DNA of 64,000 nucleotides from Burkholderiales bacterium (GTDB lineage: Bacteria; Pseudomonadota; Gammaproteobacteria; Burkholderiales; Ga0077523): contig JALHMS010000004.1 in the NCBI GenBank assembly GCA_022843925.1, positions 49,086 through 113,085 of the forward strand, given 5' to 3'. Made by a program: the position numbers and the translations under genes. Below are positions 1 to 8,267 of the stretch, in pieces. Within the stretch, counting starts at the first letter, position 1; every line of letters begins with the position of its first letter. The notes beneath the pieces were generated by a model that did not search any database, was not told the origin of the DNA, and saw only the letters and a program-made list of their open reading frames with translations.

Positions 1-517
1 GCCAGCCATGGGGGGCTTTTGTAGGAGCGGGCCATGCCCGCGAAAGCGACTGTTCCGGTCGAGACGTTTTCTGGCATTCACCGCTTTCGCGGCCATGGGC
101 CGCTCCTACAGGTCGTGCATGACCACCGCCAAACATGGCGGGCGTTTGTAGGAGCGGGCCATGGCCGCGAAGGCGATCGTTCCGGGTGGGCGCTTTCTGG
201 CATCGACCGATTTTCGGGGCCATGGGCCCCTCCTACAGGTCGTGCACCACCACCGCCAGCCATGGGGGGCTTTTGTAGGAGCGGGCCATGCCCGCGAAAG
301 CGACTGTTCCGGTCGAGACGTTTTCTGGCATTCACCGCTTTCGCGGCCATGGGCCGCTCCTACAGGTCGTGCACCACTATCGCCAAACATGGCGGGCGTT
401 TGTAGGAGCGGCCCATGGCCGCGAAGGCGTCGGTTCGGGTCGAAGCGCTTCCACAGCATTCACTGCTTTCGGGGCCATGGGCCCCTCCTACAGGGGCCAT
501 GTGCCCCTCCTACAGGG
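1..517. repeat. Tandem array of GTAG-type REP hairpins (BIME-like)
   Basis: No gene is visible here. Four paired units lie at 20-110, 147-237, 274-364 and 401-492, with a partial half-unit at about 495-517. Each unit opens with TGTAGGAG plus a small hairpin (for example GCGGGC-CAT-GCCCGC) and closes with its mirror image ending CTCCTACA, so two REPs face each other around about 35 nt. Units alternate between two subtypes. Positions 1-254 and 255-508 are an imperfect tandem duplication with a 254-bp period. GTAG followed by a hairpin matches the layout of REP/SMAG elements mobilised by RAYT (Y1) transposases; no such transposase gene is in the window. The array lies just past the 3' end of the efflux operon and may act as a transcript end. 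Confidence 0.85.
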
Positions 518-538
518 GTTGCCTCCGCTGCGGTGGCC

Positions 539-1819
539 TCAATCGTCGTGCGGTTCCCGCTCTTCCTCCGGATCGTTCCACAGTATGTGCGCCTCGATGA
601 GCAGGCGGTACCGCGCCTCTTCCGCCTCCAACTGCGCGAGCGTCGCGGCGAGGGCCGATTCGATCGCGAGCCGGCGGGCCACCAGGACGTCGCCGAGAGA
701 TGCCTCGCGCAGTTGCCACGACCGGTGCATCGATTCCGCATTGCGCTTCATCCCCTCCGCGGCCGCGCGGGCGCGGGTCCACGAGGCGTAGGCGCCGTTC
801 GCCTGCCCCACCATGACGGCGACTTCGGCGGAGACGCGTTGCACCACCGCCGCTTCGTGGCTGGCCGCGACGGCGGCACCGGCCACGGCACCGTCGGACA
901 TCGCCTGTCGTGCGGCGCCCGGCAAGGGCACGACGAAGTAGAAGCCTGCGATGCTGTCCTGCTGGCTCCGATCCGTGGAAAGGCGTACGCCGATGGTCGG
1001 GTCCGGCAGGCGCTCCGTGGCGGCGCGGGTCGACAGCAGGCGACCGCGAAGCGCGGCTGCCCGGGCCACGCGCACCTCATCGTTGTGGCCGCGCACGCGT
1101 TCGACGAACCAGTCGAGATCGTGTTCCAGGGGGCGGGGTTCGCCGGGCGCTGCGCGGGGGGGTACGGTGATGGCCGGGAACGTCCGCACGAGCGCGGCGC
1201 GGGTGCCGTCCTCGCGTCCCCGATACCCCTCGAGCACCGACTCCGCCTGGGCAACGGCGGCCTCGGCGAGATTCATCTCCACGCGTGGTGCATCGCCGGC
1301 CTTGGCGCGGCGGGCAACCACCGACTGCTGTTCGCGCAGCGAGGCCACCTGCTGCTCCCAGAGCGCAAGCTGCATGTTCTCGCGGGCCCAGCCGAACCAG
1401 AGCTTGAGGACATGCCGCGCGCCATCGCACCAGGCGCTGTACGCGGTGCGGCGGGCCAGTTCGATGTTCTGTTCGCCGATCGCACGGTCGGCCACGGCCT
1501 TGCCGGGGAGGCGGATGGAGCGCTCGACACCGATGTCCCACTCCGGGAATCGGCCGTTCGGAATGTTGTGGCTCTGGTACCCGCCCCGGATGGCGTATTC
1601 GTAAGGACCGACCCGGAGCCGTCGTGCACCTGCCTCGTCGATGCCGATGGCCTGGCGGGCGGCGCGGACGGGCGGGTACTCGGTCAGCGCGCGCTCGACG
1701 GCGGGCAGCGGTGGCAGGCCCGGTGTGACGGGAGGAGCATCCGCTGCGAGGCAGGGCGAGGTGGCAGCGAGCATGAGCGCCGCGACGGGCGGACACAGAG
1801 CGGTCAGGCGGATGTTCAT
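539..1819 (-). CDS. czcC: TolC-family outer-membrane factor of heavy-metal RND efflux (CzcC-like)
   Basis: A 426-residue outer-membrane channel subunit that would connect the adaptor and pump encoded upstream to the outside. The first ~25 residues form a signal peptide ending near CLAADA. The rest is Ala/Glu/Arg-rich amphipathic helix in two related halves with short barrel strands (for example GGYQSHNIP and IGVRLSTD), the usual TolC/OEP pattern; length is normal for CzcC/CusC relatives. It is the last gene of the minus-strand operon; its ATG overlaps the pump stop in an ATGA, implying translational coupling. Its stop lies about 20 bp from the REP array. Family is clear from sequence and context; the metal exported cannot be read from this subunit. 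Confidence 0.85.
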   Translation of the reverse strand: MNIRLTALCPPVAALMLAATSPCLAADAPPVTPGLPPLPAVERALTEYPPVRAARQAIGIDEAGARRLRVGPYEYAIRGGYQSHNIPNGRFPEWDIGVERSIRLPGKAVADRAIGEQNIELARRTAYSAWCDGARHVLKLWFGWARENMQLALWEQQVASLREQQSVVARRAKAGDAPRVEMNLAEAAVAQAESVLEGYRGREDGTRAALVRTFPAITVPPRAAPGEPRPLEHDLDWFVERVRGHNDEVRVARAAALRGRLLSTRAATERLPDPTIGVRLSTDRSQQDSIAGFYFVVPLPGAARQAMSDGAVAGAAVAASHEAAVVQRVSAEVAVMVGQANGAYASWTRARAAAEGMKRNAESMHRSWQLREASLGDVLVARRLAIESALAATLAQLEAEEARYRLLIEAHILWNDPEEEREPHDD

Positions 1820-4800
1820 GGCGCGCCCTCATGGAGCAGATTCTCGGTCGGGGCGGCCGGTGCGTCGCCGAAGCGCCGGTACAGGATCGGCAGCAGCAGC
1901 AGCGTGAGCGTGGTCGACGTGACGAGCCCGCCGATCACGACGACGGCAAGCGGACGTTGGATCTCCGAGCCCGGACCGGTGGCGAACAGCAGCGGGACCA
2001 ACCCGAGCGCGGTGCTGCTCGCGGTCATCAACACGGGGCGCAGGCGCCGGCGCGCGCCGCAACGCACGACCTCGTCCGCCGCCAGCCCTTCGCCCCGCAG
2101 CTGGTTGAAGGTGCTCATGAGGACGACACCGTTCAGGACGGCAGTACCGAGCAGCGCGATGAAGCCCACCGACGCGGGTACCGACAGGTACTCGCCCGAC
2201 AGCCACAGCGCCACGATGCCGCCGACCAGGGCGAACGGGATGTTCGCGAAGACGAGCAGCGCCTGCCGCACCGAACGGAAGGTGCCGTAGAGCAGCGTGA
2301 AAATGAGGCCGAGCGCCATGGGCACCACGACTGCGAGGCGGGTGGCGGCGCGCTGCTGGTTCTCGAACTGGCCGCCCCACGTGAGGCGGTAGCCCTCCGG
2401 CAGCATGACCTTCTGCGCGACGGTCCGTCTGGCCTCCTCGACGAAACCCACGAGATCGCGCCCGCGAACACTGGACTGCACGACGGCGTAGCGCATGCTG
2501 TTCTCGCGGTCCACCTTCACGGGGCCGCCCACGCGGGCGAGCCGGGCCACCGTCGACAGCGGAACCGCGTGGCCATCCGGCATGAGCACGTTCTGCTGCT
2601 GGAAGAGCGTCGCCGAGGCCCGCAGGTCGCCGGTGCCACGCACCACCAGCGGCGTCCGGATCGGCCCCTCGATGACGGTGCCCACACGCTCGCCCTCGAG
2701 TTGCGTGCGCAGGTCGCGCTCGATCGCATCGACGGTCAGCTTCTGGTGTCCCGTGGCGAAGCGGTTGATGTCCACGCGCAGGTACTGCACACCCTCGTTG
2801 GTCGCCGTGAAGACGTCGCGGCTGCCGGGGATCGCGATCAGCACCTGCTCGATCTCGCGCGCGAGGCGGTTCATCACGGGGATCTCCGTTCCGAAGATCT
2901 TCACCGCGAGGTCGCCGCGCACGCCGGTCAGCATCTCGGCCACGCGCATCTCGATGGGTTGCGTGAACGTGTGGCTCACGCCCGGAAAGGACGCCATGAC
3001 CTGGCGCAGGGATTCGACGATCGCCTCCTTGTCCGGACGGCGCCATTCCTGCCGCGGCGCCAGCACCATGAAGACGTCGGTCTGGTTGAGGCCCATCGGA
3101 TCGAGACCCAGCTCGTCCGCGCCGGAGCGCGCGACGATGCGTCGCACCTCCGGCACATCCCTCAGGATCGCCTGCTGGATGCGCGAGTTCATGTCTGCGG
3201 TGGCTTCCATGCCGATGGAGGGGAGGGATTCCAGCTGCATGATGATGTCGCCCTCGTCCATGGTGGGCACGAAGGTCTTGCCGGTGGCGAGGTACGCGCC
3301 CACCGCCAACGCGATCAGCAGCCCGGATATCGCGACCACCACCCGAGGATGCGCCAGGCTTCGAGCGAGCAGCGGCTCGTAGACGGCCGCGGCCTTGCGG
3401 ACCAGCCACGGCTCGCGCTGGGGGGCGCCGCGCACGAAGTGGTACGAGAGCACCGGGATGACGGTGAGCGCGAGCAGCAGGGACCCGGAGAGCGCGAAGA
3501 CGATCGACCACGCCACGGGCTCGAAGAGTTTGCCCTCCAGGCCTTCGAGTGCGAGGAGCGGCAGGTACACGATGATGACGATGAGAGTCCCCGAGGCCAC
3601 CGGCAACGACACCTCGGCGACGGCACGATGAATCGTGCGCAGGCGCGACCCCTGGTCCCGGGCGAGATGGCCCACCACGTTCTCGACCACGACGACCGAC
3701 GCATCGACGAGCATGCCGATCGCGATGGCGAGCCCGCCCAGGCTCATGAGATTCGCGGTGATGTCGAACCGGTCCATGAGCACGAAGGTGCACAGTGCGG
3801 CGAGCGGCAGCGTGGCTGCCACGACGGTCGCGGCGCGTAGATCCCCGAGGAACAGAAGGATCACGATGAGGACCAGCACGATGGCGCCGAACAACGCGTT
3901 GGAGACGGTCGTGATCGCACGCTTCACGAGGTATCCGCGATCGTAGAAGACATCCGCGCGCACGCCCGCGGGCAGCAGCGGCGCGAGCTCGTCGAGCCGC
4001 GCGCGGACGCCGGCCACCACCTCCCGGGCGTTGGCGCCGCGAAGACTCAGCACCAGGCCCTGGACAGTCTCGCCGGCGCCGTCCTGCGTCACGAGCCCGT
4101 AGCGCGTGAGCGTGCCGATGCGGACCTCGGCCACCTCGGCCACGCGCACCGGGATCGCGCTGCGTTCTGCGACCACGATGTTGCGCACATCCTCCAATGT
4201 CCGCACGCTGCCTTCCACGCGCACCAGCAGCGATTCCTCGCCGTCGGCGAGGCGGCCGGCGCCGTCGTTCCGGTTGTTCGCGGCGAGGGCGTCCCGCAGG
4301 GCCCCCAGCGGAATGCCGCGGGCTGCCAGGGCGGCGGTGTTCGGCACCACCTCGAAGACGCGCACGTGGCCACCCAGCGAGTTCACGTCGGCCACGCCCG
4401 GCACGGTGCGCAGCCGTGGCCGGATCGTCCAGTCGAGCAGCGTGCGGCGCTCGGCGAGCGACAGATTGCCGCCCTCGATGGTGAACATGAACATTTCGCC
4501 CTGAGGTGTCGTGATGGGGGCGAGACCGCCGCTGGTGCCGGGGGGCAGATCCGGCAGCACGCCGTTCAGGCGCTCCGTCACCTGCTGGCGGGCCCAGTAG
4601 ATGTCGGTGCCGTCCTCGAAGTCGATGACGATGCTCGCGATCGCGTACTTGGAGATGGAGCGCATCACGCGCTGGCGCGGGATGCCCGGCATCTCGACCT
4701 CGATGGGCGCGACGATGCGCGTCTCGACCTCCTCCGGGGTCATGCCCGGCGCCTTCACGATGATCTCGACCTGCGTGCTCGACACGTCAGGGAAGGCATC

Positions 4801-4908
4801 GATGGGGAGTCCGACGAGCGCGATCGTGCCGCCGACCACGAGCAGCACGGTGAGCGCGAGGACCAGCAGGCGGTGCGTGAGGGCCGCGGCGACGAGGCGG
4901 GCGGGCAT
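1816..4908 (-). CDS. czcA: Heavy-metal efflux RND pump (CzcA/CusA family)
   Basis: A 1030-residue inner-membrane proton/cation antiporter that takes metal ions from the periplasm or cytoplasm and drives them through the adaptor and outer-membrane factor. It starts with a transmembrane helix and the family motif GLPIDAFPDVSSTQVEI. A second membrane block around residues 340-480 carries GMLVDASVVVVEN (near residue 400), the acidic proton-relay helix of heavy-metal RND pumps; a matching block is at the C-terminus (GFIALLGTAVLNGVVLMS). Length fits the family. The relay motif is not the CzcA-type DFG...DGA, so substrate (Zn/Co/Cd, Cu/Ag or Ni) is left open. The upstream adaptor gene stops 1 nt before this start. 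Confidence 0.92.
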   Translation of the reverse strand: MPARLVAAALTHRLLVLALTVLLVVGGTIALVGLPIDAFPDVSSTQVEIIVKAPGMTPEEVETRIVAPIEVEMPGIPRQRVMRSISKYAIASIVIDFEDGTDIYWARQQVTERLNGVLPDLPPGTSGGLAPITTPQGEMFMFTIEGGNLSLAERRTLLDWTIRPRLRTVPGVADVNSLGGHVRVFEVVPNTAALAARGIPLGALRDALAANNRNDGAGRLADGEESLLVRVEGSVRTLEDVRNIVVAERSAIPVRVAEVAEVRIGTLTRYGLVTQDGAGETVQGLVLSLRGANAREVVAGVRARLDELAPLLPAGVRADVFYDRGYLVKRAITTVSNALFGAIVLVLIVILLFLGDLRAATVVAATLPLAALCTFVLMDRFDITANLMSLGGLAIAIGMLVDASVVVVENVVGHLARDQGSRLRTIHRAVAEVSLPVASGTLIVIIVYLPLLALEGLEGKLFEPVAWSIVFALSGSLLLALTVIPVLSYHFVRGAPQREPWLVRKAAAVYEPLLARSLAHPRVVVAISGLLIALAVGAYLATGKTFVPTMDEGDIIMQLESLPSIGMEATADMNSRIQQAILRDVPEVRRIVARSGADELGLDPMGLNQTDVFMVLAPRQEWRRPDKEAIVESLRQVMASFPGVSHTFTQPIEMRVAEMLTGVRGDLAVKIFGTEIPVMNRLAREIEQVLIAIPGSRDVFTATNEGVQYLRVDINRFATGHQKLTVDAIERDLRTQLEGERVGTVIEGPIRTPLVVRGTGDLRASATLFQQQNVLMPDGHAVPLSTVARLARVGGPVKVDRENSMRYAVVQSSVRGRDLVGFVEEARRTVAQKVMLPEGYRLTWGGQFENQQRAATRLAVVVPMALGLIFTLLYGTFRSVRQALLVFANIPFALVGGIVALWLSGEYLSVPASVGFIALLGTAVLNGVVLMSTFNQLRGEGLAADEVVRCGARRRLRPVLMTASSTALGLVPLLFATGPGSEIQRPLAVVVIGGLVTSTTLTLLLLPILYRRFGDAPAAPTENLLHEGAP

Positions 4909-4909
4909 G

Positions 4910-6010
4910 TCAGCCTCCGATGCCGAGCAGTTGGCCCTTGAGCGCCGCCAGCCCGCCGAGCGCGATCTCCGGCACGTCCTGGAGCGCGCCGGAGACGACG
5001 GCCGATGTGGGGCCCTCGGTCAGGACCGTGACGGGCACCGCGCGGAAGCCCTTGGCCGTCCGCGCCAGCACCAGCACGCGGGTCTCGTGACGGAGCAGCG
5101 CGGCGTTCGGCACCCGCCACTGCTTCGCGGTGCCTTCCGCCGCAGCCACGGCCGCCTCCACGTACTGCCCGGGCCTCAGCTTCGTCGCGTTCGTCGTGAT
5201 GAGCGCGCGCAGCATCACCGTCTGGCTCTCGGGTGTGACGCTGCGGCCCACAGAGATGATGCGGCCGGTCGCGTCCACGGACGGTACGCGGACCGCCGCG
5301 CCTTCGCGGACGCCGGCGGCGCGGGCGAGCGGCACCTGGATCTCCAGCCAGAGGGGGTCGAGGCGCGCCACCGTGTAGACCGGCGTGAACGCCTCCAGCC
5401 GCTGGCCGGCCTGCGCCATCTGGGCGATCACGACGCCAGCCACGGGCGACTCGAGGTTCACCGCGCTGGTGATGGCCGATCCGGATTGCATGCCCGCGAT
5501 GGCGGCGTCGGACATTCCGGCGAGCTTCAGCGCGTGCCGACGCTCGGCGAGCAGTGCCGTCGCCTCCACGTGGCCGGCCTTCGTGGACAGCAGGCGGCTC
5601 TCGGCGATGAGGCCTTCCGCCGCGAGCTTCTCGTCCCGGTCGAGGTTCGCACGGGCCAGTTCTCGCTGCGTGGAGGCCTGGAGGTACGCTCGCTGGGCCT
5701 CGGCGAGAGCCGAACTCTGCAGGCGCGCGAGAATCTGGCCACGCTTCACCGGTTCGTTGACCGCGACGAGGACGGACTCGACCAGTCCGGCGAGCGGCGT
5801 GCTGACGACGTGCAGCTGATTGTTGGGGACCATCACCTCCGCCGCCAGCCCGAGGACCTCGCTCTTCGCCTCTGCTTCCGGACGGACGAGGGTGATGCCC
5901 AGGGCCTTGATCTGGGCCGCTGAGACGGCGACTTCCTGGGCTGCAACCGGGACGAACCCGGACAGGACGAACCAGACCGAGAGGGCCGGACCCCTGAATG
6001 ACTTCCGCAT
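4910..6010 (-). CDS. czcB: RND efflux periplasmic adaptor (CzcB/HlyD family)
   Basis: A 366-residue membrane-fusion subunit bridging pump and outer-membrane factor. I start it at 6010 rather than at codons further upstream: a GGAGAAG ribosome-binding site sits just before this ATG and the protein then opens with a clear signal peptide (LSVWFVLSGFVPVAAQ). It has the lipoyl-like halves around a helical hairpin (LVESVLVAVNEPVKRGQILARLQS, then Ala/Glu/Arg-rich helix) and the later beta-barrel segment (LWLEIQVPLARAAGVREGAAVRV). No His-rich metal-binding N-terminal extension, as found in some CzcB proteins, is present. Second gene of the efflux operon. Confidence 0.88.
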   Translation of the reverse strand: MRKSFRGPALSVWFVLSGFVPVAAQEVAVSAAQIKALGITLVRPEAEAKSEVLGLAAEVMVPNNQLHVVSTPLAGLVESVLVAVNEPVKRGQILARLQSSALAEAQRAYLQASTQRELARANLDRDEKLAAEGLIAESRLLSTKAGHVEATALLAERRHALKLAGMSDAAIAGMQSGSAITSAVNLESPVAGVVIAQMAQAGQRLEAFTPVYTVARLDPLWLEIQVPLARAAGVREGAAVRVPSVDATGRIISVGRSVTPESQTVMLRALITTNATKLRPGQYVEAAVAAAEGTAKQWRVPNAALLRHETRVLVLARTAKGFRAVPVTVLTEGPTSAVVSGALQDVPEIALGGLAALKGQLLGIGG

Positions 6011-6119
6011 GCGCTTCTCCGAGGCTGTCGCGCCATGGGGGCGCAGCGGCCGGACGACCGTGGAACCGTCGCGCGGGTCCGGGGCGAGCCGGCGCATCGC
6101 GCGAGGGTGGGAGGCAGGG

Positions 6120-6572
6120 TCAGGCGATGCGGGGTGGGGCGTGAGCCGGGGGGCGGAGTCGGTGGGTGTGGTCAGGCGGTGCCTGAGGCTTCGGTGCGAT
6201 CGCGGGTCGCCCGGCAGCGAGTGCGGCGACTCCCGGCAACGGGTGCATCGCGATCGTCGCTCCGAGGACAAGTGCCTCGTCGCGCTTCAGCTCGCTCGGC
6301 GACGTGATGACCGCCGAGTCGTCCATGTCGGCACACGGCGCGTGAAGACCCGGGGCGGCGTGGCCGGTGTGCGCCAGACTCACGGGAAGATGGACGCCAC
6401 GCTGCCTCTCGACCCCTGTCTCCTCGATGGACGGCGCGTCGAGATGCACATGCAGCAGCGGCGACAGGCCCTGGAGGACCGCGAGACAGACGAACAGCAA
6501 CCCGATGGCCGCGCGCCGCCATCCGGCCTCGGACGGCAGGGAGCGGAAATCGATGCGTGGGCGCGTCCTCAT
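6120..6572 (-). CDS. Small membrane-anchored His-rich protein heading the efflux operon
   Basis: A 150-residue protein of unknown function. One hydrophobic segment near residues 20-40 (AAIGLLFVCLAVLQGLSPLLHVHL) looks like a signal anchor. The remainder is exported, low-complexity and contains scattered His, Met, Cys and acidic residues (HTGHAAPGLHAPCADMDD), then a Pro/Ala/His-rich tail. It ends 109 bp before the adaptor gene on the same strand, so it is probably first in the efflux operon. Small exported proteins of this kind are common at the head of metal-efflux operons and may bind or sense metal, but that role is inferred. No strong ribosome-binding site is seen before this ATG. Confidence 0.6.
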   Translation of the reverse strand: MRTRPRIDFRSLPSEAGWRRAAIGLLFVCLAVLQGLSPLLHVHLDAPSIEETGVERQRGVHLPVSLAHTGHAAPGLHAPCADMDDSAVITSPSELKRDEALVLGATIAMHPLPGVAALAAGRPAIAPKPQAPPDHTHRLRPPAHAPPRIA

Positions 6573-6625
6573 GGGGTGATGATGCAGGTTTCCGCTCCTC
6601 CAGCATAGCCACGGGAGGGCATTGA

Positions 6626-6639
6626 TTGACCTGTGTCAA
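6626..6639. promoter_or_regulatory. FNR/ANR-like palindrome in a divergent promoter region
   Basis: TTGAC-CTGT-GTCAA is a perfect 5-4-5 inverted repeat with the half-site and spacing of Crp/Fnr-superfamily (FNR, ANR, DNR) boxes. It lies 54 bp from the start of the minus-strand efflux operon and 59 bp from queG, so it could act on either. No matching regulator gene is in the window. Confidence 0.5.
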
Positions 6640-6697
6640 CGGCCGCCGGCACCGTCCGCACGGGCGATGCGCCTCCCCGGGGCGGTACCATCCGCCC

Positions 6698-7768
6698 ATG
6701 GAGCCAGCCCCCAGCACCGATTCCGCGCTCGTCGATCGCATCCGCGTCTGGGGACGCGAAATCGGCTTCGACGCGGTCGGCATCGCGGGCGTGGACCTCG
6801 GCGATGCGGAGGCCGGACTCGCAGCCTGGCTGGCTGCGGGTTTCCACGGATCCATGGACTACATGGCGCGGCACGGTTCCAAGCGGACGCGACCGGCGGA
6901 GCTGGTGCCGGGCACCGTCTCGGTCATCACCGTCCGGATGAACTACCTGCCGGCCGCGGCGCGCGACGCGTGGTCCGTGCTGGGCGACGGCGAGCGGGCG
7001 TACGTGTCCCGCTATGCCCTGGGGCGCGATTATCACAAGGTGCTCCGGAACCGCTTGCAGGCGCTGACCGACCGGATCGCCGTCGAAATCGGTCCGTTCG
7101 GCTACCGTGTATTCACGGACAGCGCCCCCGTCCAGGAAGTGGAGCTTGCCCGTGCCGCCGGCCTGGGCTGGCGGGGCAAGCACACGCTGCTGCTGTCGCG
7201 CGACGCGGGCTCCTGGTACTTCCTGGGCGAGATCTACACCGATCTGCCCCTTCCGCCCGATGCTCCGGTGAGCGCCCACTGCGGCAGCTGCACCCGCTGC
7301 CTCGACGTGTGTCCGACGCAGGCCATCGTCGCACCGTACCGGCTCGACGCGCGGCGCTGCATCTCGTACCTGACCATCGAACACGCAGGGCCGATCCCGG
7401 AGGCGCTCCGACCTGCGCTGGGCAACCGCATCTACGGCTGCGACGACTGCCAGCTGGTCTGCCCGTGGAACCGGTACGCGCAGCCGTCGGGGCTGCCCGA
7501 CTTCGCCGTTCGGAACGGTTTGGACGACGCGACTCTGGTCGATCTCTTCGCCTGGACCGAGGCCGAGTTCGATCGCCGGATGGAGGGCAGTGCGATCCGC
7601 CGCATCGGTCACGAGCGCTGGCTGCGCAATCTGGCGGTGGGGCTGGGCAACGCGCCGACGACCCCGGCGGTGATAGAGGCGTTGCGGGCGAGGGCGGACG
7701 ATCCGTCGATGCTCGTGCGAGAGCACGTCAGGTGGGCGTTGGGGCGGCACGGGGCCACGGTCGTGTAG
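6698..7768 (+). CDS. queG: Epoxyqueuosine reductase QueG
   Basis: A 356-residue cobalamin- and iron-sulfur-dependent enzyme that makes the last reduction in queuosine synthesis on tRNA. Two 4Fe-4S ferredoxin motifs are present, CGSCTRCLDVCP near residue 194 and CDDCQLVCPWN near residue 248, after the family motifs FHGSMDYM and GWRGKHTLLLS. The ATG at 6698 gives the usual N-terminus; an in-frame ATG at 6626 would add 24 unrelated residues overlapping the FNR-like site. The last codons are followed by a TAG that belongs to a REP element, so the repeat supplies the stop. Confidence 0.93.
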   Translation: MEPAPSTDSALVDRIRVWGREIGFDAVGIAGVDLGDAEAGLAAWLAAGFHGSMDYMARHGSKRTRPAELVPGTVSVITVRMNYLPAAARDAWSVLGDGERAYVSRYALGRDYHKVLRNRLQALTDRIAVEIGPFGYRVFTDSAPVQEVELARAAGLGWRGKHTLLLSRDAGSWYFLGEIYTDLPLPPDAPVSAHCGSCTRCLDVCPTQAIVAPYRLDARRCISYLTIEHAGPIPEALRPALGNRIYGCDDCQLVCPWNRYAQPSGLPDFAVRNGLDDATLVDLFAWTEAEFDRRMEGSAIRRIGHERWLRNLAVGLGNAPTTPAVIEALRARADDPSMLVREHVRWALGRHGATVV

Positions 7769-7855
7769 GAGGGGCCCGTGGCCCCGAAAGCGGTCGATGC
7801 AAGGAAGCGCTTCGACCGGAACCGTCGCTTTCGCGGGCATGGCCCGCTCCCACGA
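7764..7855. repeat. Paired GTAG-type REP element fused to the queG stop codon
   Basis: The unit opens TGTAGGAGGGGCCCGTGGCC at 7764 and closes with TTTCGCGGGCATGGCCCGCTCC near 7850. It belongs to the same family as the array at 1-517, with the GTAG foot and hairpin. The TAG at 7766-7768 is read as the queG stop. Confidence 0.8.
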
Positions 7856-8267
7856 GAACATCGCCCACGCCACGTTGGGCGGCGCATCCTCCGGGGGATA
7901 TACAAGGGGCGCCCCCCTTGTTGGTACGCCCCGCGGCCAAGCCGCCGCGGGCCACCGGCCCGAGAAGCGGGCATGGCCCGCTCCCACGACAGCTTCGCTC
8001 GCTCCCACGACCGATGGCGCATCCACCGCCCTTGTAGGAGGGGCCCATGGCCCCGAAAGCGGTGAGCGCAAGGAATCGCTTCGACCGGAACCGTCGCTTT
8101 CGCGGGCATGGCCCGCTCCTACAAGGTCTGACAATGGCCATCGTGGCGCGTGGGCCACATGTAGGAGGTGGGGCCTGCCCCCGACCTGGTGCCGGGCGCC
8201 CCCACGGAAACCCCCGGCTTCCCCGGGAAAGCCGATAAAATCGCGGCTTTCCTGGCTCCTCCAATCC
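7856..8267. repeat. REP cluster and REP remnants between queG and ribF
   Basis: No credible gene is visible in this stretch. A complete facing pair lies at 8033-8123 (TGTAGGAGGGGCCCATGG to CGCTCCTACA). Remnants include GCGGGCATGGCCCGCTCCCACGA near 7968-7990 and a lone GTAGGAG half-site at 8160-8185. Around 7905-7955 are further GC-rich inverted repeats. The ribF promoter or leader must lie in the last ~80 bp; I see no clear -10/-35 pair and only a weak ribosome-binding site. Confidence 0.7.

Noticed and set aside
34-459. Short open frames across the REP array on both strands
   Set aside because: They follow the repeat period and translate to repeats of the REP itself; no ribosome-binding sites or protein character.
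1-517. Possible CRISPR array
   Set aside because: Repeats are paired, facing hairpins with a GTAG foot, and the sequences between them also recur; there are no unique spacers of constant length and no cas genes.
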